15,838 nucleotides of DNA from Candidatus Falkowiibacteriota bacterium (GTDB lineage: Bacteria > Patescibacteriota > Patescibacteriia > UBA2591 > JABMQE01), in assembly GCA_013203415.1 (NCBI GenBank), contig JABMQE010000043.1:1-15838 (forward strand). Reading direction: 5' to 3'. A program made the translations under genes and the position numbers. Below, in pieces: positions 5,903 to 11,178 of the stretch (positions are counted from its first letter, which is position 1; each line of letters starts with the position of its first letter). The notes beneath the pieces are model-generated. The model ran no database searches and was not told the origin of the DNA. It worked only from the letters and a program-made list of their open reading frames with translations.

Positions 5903-5967
5903 TTTCGCATTTTCGTAGTTTCGCATGTGCTTTCGCCTGCCTGCCGGCAGGCAGGTAGTTTCGCATT
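5903..5967. repeat. Dispersed TTTCGCAT repeat with CCTGCCTGCCGGCAGGCAGG core
   Basis: The element begins TTTCGCATTTTCG and contains an intact TTTCGTAGTTTCGCATG unit. After GTGCTTTCG comes a perfect 20-bp palindrome (5937-5956), then TAGTTTCGCATT. It occupies the rplM-rpsI spacer together with an AT-rich run of TTTATTAAT-type phrases at 5862-5900. Confidence 0.88.
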
Positions 5968-5968
5968 A

Positions 5969-6325
5969 TTATCTTTTAATCACCAACCGCTTTATCATAA
6001 TATCACGCAGTTTATTCTTAGGAAGCATATTCCAAACCGCCCGCTTTACAATCTCTTCTGGCTTTAAATCTTTCATCTTAGTAGTTTTTAAACCGCCTGG
6101 ATAACCAGTATGATGATAATATACTTTTTGGTCTAATTTTTTCCCGCTAAACTTTAGCTTGTCTGCATTCTCCACCACAACATTATCACCCATATCCAAA
6201 TAAGGCACAAAACTCGCTTTATTTTTTCCGCGCAAAAAAGTAGCCGCTTGCGTCGCAATCCTGCCAACCGCCTGTCCTGTTGCATCTATTTTATGAGTTT
6301 TACGTTGGATTTTACTAACCGACAT
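5969..6325 (-). CDS. rplM: Large ribosomal subunit protein uL13
   Basis: uL13 is an early-assembly 50S protein. The 118-residue product contains HKIDATGQAVGRIATQAATF near the start, the conserved YYHHTGYPGGLK segment at about residues 69-80 and AVWNMLPKNKLRDIMIKRL toward the end. It lacks roughly 25 residues of the C-terminal tail found in Escherichia coli L13 (142 aa), a shortening consistent with reduced-genome lineages. It sits between rplQ and rpsI; the 82-nt spacer to rplQ contains repeated ATTCGCAT phrases. The start ATG at 6325 has no Shine-Dalgarno motif. Confidence 0.96.
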   Translation of the reverse strand: MSVSKIQRKTHKIDATGQAVGRIATQAATFLRGKNKASFVPYLDMGDNVVVENADKLKFSGKKLDQKVYYHHTGYPGGLKTTKMKDLKPEEIVKRAVWNMLPKNKLRDIMIKRLVIKR

Positions 6326-6341
6326 AATAATTATTAAAAAT

Positions 6342-6376
6342 TATTCGCAAATAACATTCGCATTCATTCGCATACA
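6342..6376. repeat. ATTCGCA phrase repeats in rplQ-rplM spacer
   Basis: ATTCGCA occurs three times here, within ATTCGCAAATAAC, ATTCGCATTC and ATTCGCATAC, and ATTCGTG follows. The phrase TTCGCAT is shared with the larger dispersed repeats, so this may be a decayed relative. Confidence 0.5.
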
Positions 6377-6407
6377 AATTCGTGTACATTCTTTGCATTT
6401 AACATAA

Positions 6408-6758
6408 TTAAACGAATTCAATCTGTGCCATCTTCGCCCCGTCTCCTTTCCTCGGCTCTAATTTCACAATCCTCGTATACCCGCCTTTCCTCTCTTTATA
6501 TTTTGGTCCATAAACCTCTAACATATTTTTTACCGCATTTTGGGTTGTAAACTTAGGAATCAATCTCCTTCGCACTGTTAAATTATTATCTCCGGCAATC
6601 GTCACCAGCTTTTCGATATAAGGCCTTAACTCTTTTGCTTTTGCTTCTGTGGTTGTTATTTTTTCATACAATACCAAACTATCAGCCAAGTTTTTAATCA
6701 ATGCTTTCCTTGGCCCAATTTCTCTGCCTAATTTTCGTCCCGTTTTTCTATGACGCAT
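6408..6758 (-). CDS. rplQ: Large ribosomal subunit protein bL17
   Basis: bL17 lies near the peptide exit tunnel of the 50S subunit. The 116-residue product starts with the family signature MRHRKTGRKLGREIGPRKAL and continues with LADSLVLYEKITTTEAKAKE and RPYIEKLVTIA. It ends near GGYTRIVKLEPRKGDGAKMAQIEFV, matching the usual full length. It follows rpoA in the canonical alpha-operon order and is translated without a visible Shine-Dalgarno motif. Confidence 0.97.
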   Translation of the reverse strand: MRHRKTGRKLGREIGPRKALIKNLADSLVLYEKITTTEAKAKELRPYIEKLVTIAGDNNLTVRRRLIPKFTTQNAVKNMLEVYGPKYKERKGGYTRIVKLEPRKGDGAKMAQIEFV

Positions 6759-6796
6759 AACAAAAATAATTAACGTATAACGTATAACTTATAACC

Positions 6797-7684
6797 TTAA
6801 GTCTTCTTCGGTCTTCCCCGCTTCTTTGGTTTTTCGCTTGGCACCTCTTCTTCTTTTTCTTCTTCTTTTTTCCCTACCCCAAGTTGCCTGTCCCGAGCCT
6901 TGTCGAGGGATATCGAAGGGTCTTCTTTAACTTTTTCTTCTTTCACCTCCCCTGTGTCTTCTTTTTCCTTTTCAACTTCTTCTTTAGCTCCGCTTACTGT
7001 ATCAATCACAAAATTAAATTGCTCCATCAAAATCTTGCCTGCTTCCTTCACAGCATCCTTAACGCTGATAGTCCCATCGGTTTCGATATCCAAAGACAAT
7101 TTGTCATAATCTGTTCGCTCACCAACACGGACATTTTCTTTGTTGATTCCTACTTTTTGGATAGGCGTATAAACAGCATCAAGCTGGATCACTCCGATTT
7201 CCGGCTTTTCCCCTTTTCTGTCCTCTACCGGAATATACCCCAAACCCTGCTCCACCCAAATTTTCATTTCCAGTTCGGTATTCTTGTCTGTTAAATTACA
7301 AATAACCACATCCGGGTTAATAATCTCCACATCCGAATTTTTTACAATATCTGCTCCTGTTGCTGGCTTACAGCCCTTAGCTTTAAGCAATAATTCTACC
7401 GGCTCTTCGCTGTGGAGTCTTAAATTTAATTGCTTCAAATTAACCATAATTTCCACCATATCTTCCTTTACGCCCGGCAAAGTCGAAAATTCGTGCTGCA
7501 CTCCTTTAACCTTAAAAGCAACTGCCGCTGCTCCGGGCAAAGAAGAAAGCAAAACCCGCCTTAAAGCATTACCAATTGTTATGCCAAAGCCAGGATAGCA
7601 AGGTTCGATCGTAACCACGCCATGATTTTTATTCTCTTTATCCTCTATTACCTCAATTTTTGACGGCAAAGAAACTTTTTGCAT
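6797..7684 (-). CDS. rpoA: RNA polymerase alpha subunit, alpha-CTD replaced by AT-hook-like tail
   Basis: Alpha dimerises and nucleates RNA polymerase assembly. Residues about 1-235 form a complete alpha-NTD with ITIGNALRRVLLSSLPGAA (dimer interface), LGYIPVEDRK and the terminal SVKDAVKEAGKILMEQF segment. The normal linker and alpha-CTD (helix-hairpin-helix that binds UP elements and activators) are absent. Instead there is a tail of about 55 residues rich in Glu and Lys, including DPSISLDKARDRQLGVG encoded by a palindromic repeat (6887-6920), and ending PKKRGRPKKT. This last stretch contains the RGRP core of an AT-hook (residues 289-292), a minor-groove AT-rich DNA-binding motif. Total length 295 aa. 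The N-terminal assignment is certain; the DNA-binding role of the tail is an inference. Confidence 0.96.
   Translation of the reverse strand: MQKVSLPSKIEVIEDKENKNHGVVTIEPCYPGFGITIGNALRRVLLSSLPGAAAVAFKVKGVQHEFSTLPGVKEDMVEIMVNLKQLNLRLHSEEPVELLLKAKGCKPATGADIVKNSDVEIINPDVVICNLTDKNTELEMKIWVEQGLGYIPVEDRKGEKPEIGVIQLDAVYTPIQKVGINKENVRVGERTDYDKLSLDIETDGTISVKDAVKEAGKILMEQFNFVIDTVSGAKEEVEKEKEDTGEVKEEKVKEDPSISLDKARDRQLGVGKKEEEKEEEVPSEKPKKRGRPKKT
6887..6920. repeat. CCTTCGA...CTCGGGACAGG palindromic repeat in frame in rpoA
   Basis: The plus strand reads CCTGTCCCGAGCCTTGTCGA followed by GGGATATCGAAGGG. It is a slightly longer, partly duplicated version of the element at 7759-7780, 8877-8900 and 8961-8984. 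It encodes part of the acidic-basic tail of the alpha subunit. Confidence 0.8.
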
Positions 7685-7724
7685 AATTTTTAGATTTTAA
7701 TTTTTAAAAAATATATGAATTAAT

Positions 7725-7793
7725 TTTCGCATTTTCGTAGTTTCGCATGTGCTTTCGCCTGCCCTGAGCATAGTCGAAGGGTAGTTTCGCATT
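7725..7793. repeat. Dispersed TTTCGCAT repeat with CCTGCCCTGAGC...GAAGGG core
   Basis: It lies in the rpsD-rpoA spacer. The outer sequence matches 5903-5967 through GTGCTTTCG, and the far flank TAGTTTCGCATT is also identical, but the core is CCTGCCCTGAGC...TCGAAGGG (24 nt) instead of the 20-bp palindrome. The core belongs to the same family as the repeats inside rpoA and rpsK. Confidence 0.88.
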
Positions 7794-7800
7794 ATCTAAA

Positions 7801-8430
7801 TTATTTTGAATAATACTCAACTATCAATCTTATATCAATATTCCTTGGTAAATCATCTTCACCAAGATTGCCTACTGCCTTGATTTCTTTCTTTTCCGAA
7901 TCATAAGCAAGCCAGCTTGGTACTTCGTCTTTATTTTTAGATTTATTAAACTCCTCAATCTTTTTAGCTAATATACTCTCTTCTTTTGCTCCGATTGTAT
8001 CACCGATTTTTACAATATACGAAGGGATTGACATTTTTTTGCCGTTAAGCAAAACCAAACCATGAGAAATCGCCTGTCTGGCCGAATCTTTAGAATCCAT
8101 CAAGTTCGCTTTATAAATTACATTATCCAAACGATGTTCAAGTAAATTTAAAAAATTATATCCCACATCACCTTTCATCATAGAGGCCTTAACAAAATAA
8201 TTCTTGAACTGCTTTTCCAAAATTCGATAACTCTTTTTGGCTTTTTGTTTTTCTCGAAGCTGCAAACCATACTCAGACAATCTGGGCTTTCTTTTTGATC
8301 CATGAGCACCTGGCGGATAATTTCTTTTTATCATAGCACATTTTGGAGTATCACAACGCTCACCTTTCAAAAAAAGTTTCTCGCCCGCCCTCCGGCATTG
8401 TTTGCATTTTGGATCTAAATCTCTTGCCAT
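7801..8430 (-). CDS. rpsD: Small ribosomal subunit protein uS4 (zinc-binding form)
   Basis: uS4 is a primary 16S rRNA-binding assembly protein that also forms part of the mRNA entry site. The 209-residue product has the usual length. Near the N-terminus, CKQCRRAG then CDTPKCAM supply four cysteines of a zinc-binding S4 (the C-plus form). LSEYGLQLREKQKAKKSY follows, and then the S4 RNA-binding domain around residues 95-160 (LEHRLDNVIYKANLMDSKDS and ARQAISHGLVLLNGKKM). It ends NIDIRLIVEYYSK, as expected. It lies between rpsK and rpoA in canonical order, with a 31-nt spacer to rpsK. Confidence 0.97.
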   Translation of the reverse strand: MARDLDPKCKQCRRAGEKLFLKGERCDTPKCAMIKRNYPPGAHGSKRKPRLSEYGLQLREKQKAKKSYRILEKQFKNYFVKASMMKGDVGYNFLNLLEHRLDNVIYKANLMDSKDSARQAISHGLVLLNGKKMSIPSYIVKIGDTIGAKEESILAKKIEEFNKSKNKDEVPSWLAYDSEKKEIKAVGNLGEDDLPRNIDIRLIVEYYSK

Positions 8431-8461
8431 AAAAAAACGTTAGTTTCGTTAACTTTAGTAT

Positions 8462-9019
8462 TTATACCCGTCTCACCTTCTTCGGCCGACAGCCATTATG
8501 AGGAGTTGGTGTAACATCTTTTATAGATAAAACAGTTAATCCGTTTATCTGCAAAGCTCTAATCGCCGCCTCTCTCGAAGCCCCCACTCCCTTAACAAAA
8601 ACATTAACCTCCCTAAGCCCCCTTTCCTCCATCGCCTTTTCGCAAGCATCTCTAACTACCACACCTGCCGCATAAGGAGTCGACTTTTTAGGCCCCTTAA
8701 AACCGCATTTTCCAGCACTCGCCCATGACAAAACATTTCCATTTTGGTCGGTCAAAGTTATAATTGTATTATTATAAGTCGCTTTAACATAGGCCTGGCC
8801 TTTTTTAATCAATTTCAAAACCTTGTTTTTCTTTATCTTTTTGTTTGATTTCTTTGCATCTTTTTCCTCGTCTTTACCTGCCCTGAGTTGTATCGAAGGG
8901 TCTTCTTTATTCCGGGAATCCAAAACCTTGTCCAAATCCTTATCTTTGGCTTCTTTCTCCCCTGTCCCGAGTTGAATCGAGGGGCCTTTTTCTTCAATTT
9001 TCTTGTTATCCTCTGGCAT
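8462..9019 (-). CDS. rpsK: Small ribosomal subunit protein uS11, with repeat-bearing N-terminal extension
   Basis: uS11 binds 16S rRNA in the 30S platform near the E site. The conserved core starts near residue 70 ([19 protein letters not shown]) and includes [20 protein letters not shown] and the C-terminal [17 protein letters not shown]. The 185-residue length exceeds the usual ~130 because of about 60 extra N-terminal residues rich in Lys, Asp and Glu. Within this extension, PSIQLGTG (13-20) and PSIQLRAG (41-48) are encoded by two copies of one palindromic repeat, both read in the same frame. The extension is probably disordered and could lie on the ribosome surface. The core assignment is certain. 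Confidence 0.96.
   Translation of the reverse strand: MPEDNKKIEEKGPSIQLGTGEKEAKDKDLDKVLDSRNKEDPSIQLRAGKDEEKDAKKSNKKIKKNKVLKLIKKGQAYVKATYNNTIITLTDQNGNVLSWASAGKCGFKGPKKSTPYAAGVVVRDACEKAMEERGLREVNVFVKGVGASREAAIRALQINGLTVLSIKDVTPTPHNGCRPKKVRRV
8877..8900. repeat. Palindromic repeat in rpsK, copy A
   Basis: The plus strand reads CCTGCCCTGAGTTGTATC then GAAGGG. It has imperfect palindromic arms CCCT and AGGG with TGAG/TCGA inside. It encodes PSIQLRAG on the minus strand and matches the core at 7759-7780 except in the loop. Confidence 0.82.
8961..8984. repeat. Palindromic repeat in rpsK, copy B
   Basis: The plus strand reads CCTGTCCCGAGTTGAATC then GAGGGG. It differs from copy A at four positions, two of them paired changes that keep the stem (T to C in CCCGAG, A to G in GAGGGG). 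It encodes PSIQLGTG. Confidence 0.82.
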
Positions 9020-9055
9020 TTATACTAAAAATATTAATAAGTTAAAATTAAATTC

Positions 9056-9445
9056 TTATGTCTTTTCTAAAGATCTCTTCTTCCCGCTGGTTGCGGTTTT
9101 ACGCACATTGCCCCTAACCGTCCGGTTATTTGTTTTTGTCCTTTGGCCTCGAGCCGGCAATCCTCTTGCATGCCTTGTTCCTCTGTATGCGCTAATCTCT
9201 TTTAATCTTTTTATATTTGATAAAACTTCTCTTTTTAGCTCTCCTTCAACTTTATAATCCTTCTCGATTATCCCTCTTAATTTATTAACATCCTCGTCGC
9301 TTAAATTTTTCACCCTTGCAGTCAAATCAATTCCCGACGTTTCTAAAATTTTCTTTGATAAATTGCGGCCTATACCAAAAACATAAGTCAGTCCGATTTC
9401 GACTCTTTTTTCATTCGGCAAATTTACTCCAGCAATTCGTGCCAT
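9056..9445 (-). CDS. rpsM: Small ribosomal subunit protein uS13
   Basis: uS13 sits in the 30S head and contacts the P-site tRNA and the inter-subunit bridge. The 129-residue product starts [20 protein letters not shown] and has the helix-two-turn-helix region [20 protein letters not shown]. Its basic C-terminal segment is [20 protein letters not shown], then [16 protein letters not shown]. Length and order (after rpmJ, before rpsK) are canonical. It is preceded by an AT-rich inverted repeat instead of a Shine-Dalgarno motif. Confidence 0.97.
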   Translation of the reverse strand: MARIAGVNLPNEKRVEIGLTYVFGIGRNLSKKILETSGIDLTARVKNLSDEDVNKLRGIIEKDYKVEGELKREVLSNIKRLKEISAYRGTRHARGLPARGQRTKTNNRTVRGNVRKTATSGKKRSLEKT

Positions 9446-9450
9446 GTTTC

Positions 9451-9562
9451 AAAATAAAATATCAAAAATAAAAAATAAAATACACAAACTCTAAAATATA
9501 AATATATAAACTTTTTTATTTTTTATATGTGTTTTTAATTTTTTGTTTTTCATTTTTTATAT
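9451..9562. repeat. AT-rich inverted repeat, copy 3 (rpmJ-rpsM spacer)
   Basis: The left arm with AAAATATCAAAAATAAAAAA and ACACAAACTCTAAAATA, and the right arm with TATGTGTTTTTAATTTTTTG and TTTTTCATTTTTTAT, match the copies around mrdA. This copy lies inside an operon, so if it terminates transcription it must do so only partly. Confidence 0.75.
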
Positions 9563-9565
9563 TAA

Positions 9566-9679
9566 TCACCCTTGCCTTTGTTTATGTTTCGGATTACTGC
9601 AAATCACCCGTACCCGCTTTTTACGTCGTACAATTATACAATCTTTGCAAATTTTCTTAACCGAGGACTTAACTTTCAT
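9566..9679 (-). CDS. rpmJ: Large ribosomal subunit protein bL36
   Basis: bL36 is the smallest 50S protein and stabilises 23S rRNA near the GTPase centre. The minus-strand ATG at 9679 gives 37 residues, [20 protein letters not shown] then [17 protein letters not shown], ending in TGA. Cys11, Cys14, Cys27 and His32 form the zinc ribbon of the C-plus type. Position between infA and rpsM is canonical. The start lies in an AT-rich leader with no Shine-Dalgarno motif. Confidence 0.96.
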   Translation of the reverse strand: MKVKSSVKKICKDCIIVRRKKRVRVICSNPKHKQRQG

Positions 9680-9713
9680 AAAAAATAAAATTACAAAATA
9701 AATTAGTCGTCTT

Positions 9714-9932
9714 TTAGTTTCTGTAAGTTATTCTTCCTTTGCTTAAATCGTACGGGCTAATCTCCAGCTTAACTTTATCTCCGGGCAAAAGACGAATTCG
9801 GTTCATACGCATCTTTCCAGAAAGATGCCCTAAAATTTCGTTGCCATTCTCTAATCTAATCTTAAAAGTCGCTGCCGGCAAAAGCTCCAGCACCTCCCCT
9901 TCTGTTTCAATAAATTCTTCGTTTTTAGCCAT
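9714..9932 (-). CDS. infA: Translation initiation factor IF-1
   Basis: IF-1 binds the 30S A site and supports IF-2 and IF-3 during initiation. The 72-residue product is a single S1/OB fold with the characteristic [40 protein letters not shown] and [20 protein letters not shown]. Length matches the family. It is the first gene of the operon; a hairpin leader and sigma-70 promoter lie upstream. No secY, adk or map gene is seen upstream, as the space is taken by repeats and an insertion sequence. Confidence 0.97.
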   Translation of the reverse strand: MAKNEEFIETEGEVLELLPAATFKIRLENGNEILGHLSGKMRMNRIRLLPGDKVKLEISPYDLSKGRITYRN

Positions 9933-9947
9933 AAATACTAAAACATT

Positions 9948-9989
9948 AAGTTGCTTTTATAAAGACCTAATAAGGCCTTAAAGCAACTT
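9948..9989 (-). promoter_or_regulatory. Hairpin in infA leader
   Basis: AAGTTGCTTT and AAAGCAACTT form the outer stem and AAGGCCT/AGGTCTT an inner stem around TATT. It lies 15 nt upstream of the infA start inside the transcript. No T-run follows, so a role in translation control or mRNA stability is more likely than termination. Confidence 0.65.
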
Positions 9990-10025
9990 TCTAAAGTATC
10001 TTTTTACTATCTTTCCATATACCCA

Positions 10026-10054
10026 ATACTACACTATATCAATTTTTATGTCAA
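10026..10054 (-). promoter_or_regulatory. Sigma-70 promoter of the infA-rpsI operon
   Basis: On the minus strand TTGACA (10049-10054) is followed after 17 nt by TAGTAT (10026-10031). Five of the six -35 bases come from the end of the 49-bp repeat at 10050-10098. Confidence 0.82.
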
Positions 10055-10098
10055 ACTTTAAGGTACGCCCATTTTAACTTGCGATACAGCTTGACTAT
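10050..10098. repeat. 49-bp direct repeat, copy 1
   Basis: Identical over 49 nt to 10269-10317, beginning GTCAAACTTTAAGGTACGCC and ending GCTTGACTAT. The ends GTCAA and TTGAC are inverted, so the unit is also a weak hairpin. Confidence 0.92.
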
Positions 10099-10128
10099 CT
10101 ATTTATACATTGGCTAATCTGAGTCCCG

Positions 10129-10269
10129 CCCCGCACTAAGCCCCTCGCAAAATATGACTTTCAATAAAATAAAGCCGACCTGCCCGCCGAAGCCTTGGCG
10201 TAGGCGGGAGGCGTCTCCGCGCACCGAGTAATATATTTTGCAAAAATGTCTTCGGGCTTTAGTGCGGGG
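10129..10269. repeat. Nested inverted-repeat element between the 49-bp repeats
   Basis: Outer arms CCCCGCACTAAGCCC (from 10129) and GGGCTTTAGTGCGGGG (to 10269) pair with one gap; next inward GCAAAATAT and ATATTTTGC also pair. The interior holds a separate palindrome, CCCGCCGAAGCCTTGGCG then TAGGCGGG (10183-10208). It has the form of a MITE or REP-like element carrying a second palindrome. No ORF is present. Confidence 0.8.
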
Positions 10270-10317
10270 TCAAACTTTAAGGTACGCCCATTTTAACTTG
10301 CGATACAGCTTGACTAT
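10269..10317. repeat. 49-bp direct repeat, copy 2
   Basis: A perfect second copy of 10050-10098, starting 219 bp later. The following stretch 10318-10425 is AT-rich with no gene; it may hold remains of the original rpoD promoter, but I see no good match. Confidence 0.92.
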
Positions 10318-10452
10318 AAAAAACAGGCCCAAATAATAGACAAGAACCTCAAAAATTGATAAAATTCTATTGTCCTTAAAAATTACCATTTTATCTATTA
10401 TTAATCATAACTTAATTAATATTTAGGGTCTTGCCTAGAAGATTCTAGACAA

Positions 10453-11100
10453 CTAGTTAAAAATTATCTTAGTTAGTACTTTGTAAATGTCTTTTCCTCG
10501 GTGATTGAATCTAAACTCTGCTTCTTTTAAATGGAGGTAAAACTTGTCTCTTCTAATGCCGTTGTGCTTTCTCATCTTACGTTTAACAAAGGACCAGAAG
10601 GACTCAATACCATTGATGTGGTGGTTACGATTAGTAAACTCTTTGGCGTGATTAATCCGGTAATGCTTATAGCCAGAGAACACCAGTCCATCATAGCTGC
10701 GCCATTGGTCAGTATAGATGCAGGTCCTTGATTTTTTGACTAACCTTCGGATAATTGGCAGTAAAGTCTTCCTGGAAGCGTCAGGAATTATTGAGGCGTA
10801 AACTAAGCCATTGCGCTTAAGAATTCCTATTACTGGTATCTTACTCTTCGTGCTTCGGCCTCTGCTATCACCTTTACGCCTGGCCCCAAAGTAGGATTCA
10901 TCTATCTCAATCTTACCTGATAACTTCTTAATGTTATTCTCCTCATACTTAGCAATCTTTTCTCTAAATATCTGGTAATATCTGTCTGTAGTATTTCGAT
11001 TTAAACCTAACTGTTTACTAGCCTGAGTACTGGTTAATTCTAAACAAAAACTTTTTAATATATTCGTTATCTTAAAATGGCTTAATTTGCTAAATTTCAT
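10453..11100 (-). CDS. IS1595-family (ISXO2-like) transposase
   Basis: A DDE-type transposase moves the surrounding element by cut-and-paste or copy-in. The 215-residue protein has an N-terminal helix-turn-helix (about residues 22-50, STQASKQLGLNRNTTDRYY), then the ISXO2 catalytic core. This core carries Asp67 in KIEIDESYFGARRKG, Asp131 in CIYTDQWRSYDGL and Glu166 in HHINGIESFWSFVKRKM, with FYLHLKEAEFRFNHRG near the end. All three acidic residues and both ends are present, so it is probably active. Length is near the short end for the family. The N-terminal zinc ribbon of some relatives is absent. The start ATG at 11100 is preceded by a TGNTATAAT extended -10 promoter (11125-11133). Confidence 0.94.
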   Translation of the reverse strand: MKFSKLSHFKITNILKSFCLELTSTQASKQLGLNRNTTDRYYQIFREKIAKYEENNIKKLSGKIEIDESYFGARRKGDSRGRSTKSKIPVIGILKRNGLVYASIIPDASRKTLLPIIRRLVKKSRTCIYTDQWRSYDGLVFSGYKHYRINHAKEFTNRNHHINGIESFWSFVKRKMRKHNGIRRDKFYLHLKEAEFRFNHRGKDIYKVLTKIIFN

Positions 11101-11124
11101 AAGTCTTACTAGGGTTTCATGATT

Positions 11125-11133
11125 ATTATATCA
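11125..11133 (-). promoter_or_regulatory. Extended -10 promoter of the transposase
   Basis: On the minus strand TGATATAAT is a perfect TGN plus TATAAT extended -10 box about 25 nt upstream of the transposase start. No good -35 box is needed or seen; the position 17 nt upstream falls in the terminal repeat (GGGTCT). Confidence 0.6.
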
Positions 11134-11178
11134 TAATTTCCTAGGCAAGACCCAATAATAAATAGTAAATAACGAAAT

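Larger units (their letters stand above)
10426..11153 (-). mobile_element. Complete IS1595/ISXO2-type insertion sequence
   Basis: The 728-bp element has 13-bp perfect terminal inverted repeats, GGGTCTTGCCTAG at 10426-10438 and its complement at 11141-11153, enclosing one intact transposase gene. Flanking 8-mers (AATATTTA and AATAATAA) are only partly alike, so a target duplication is not convincing. The right end lies 25 bp from the rpoD start codon. Confidence 0.9.

Noticed and set aside
6884..7598. Plus-strand ORFs opposite rpoA
   Set aside because: They mirror the conserved alpha subunit on the other strand; their Phe/Ser-rich composition is what antisense of Lys/Glu-rich coding gives.
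470..9562. Dispersed palindromic repeats as a CRISPR array
   Set aside because: The copies are far apart, lie in spacers and coding sequence, have no regular spacers of 30-40 nt, and no cas genes are present.
10418..11161. Target-site duplication around the insertion sequence
   Set aside because: The flanking 8-mers AATATTTA and AATAATAA agree at only five or six positions in AT-rich sequence, which is not convincing.
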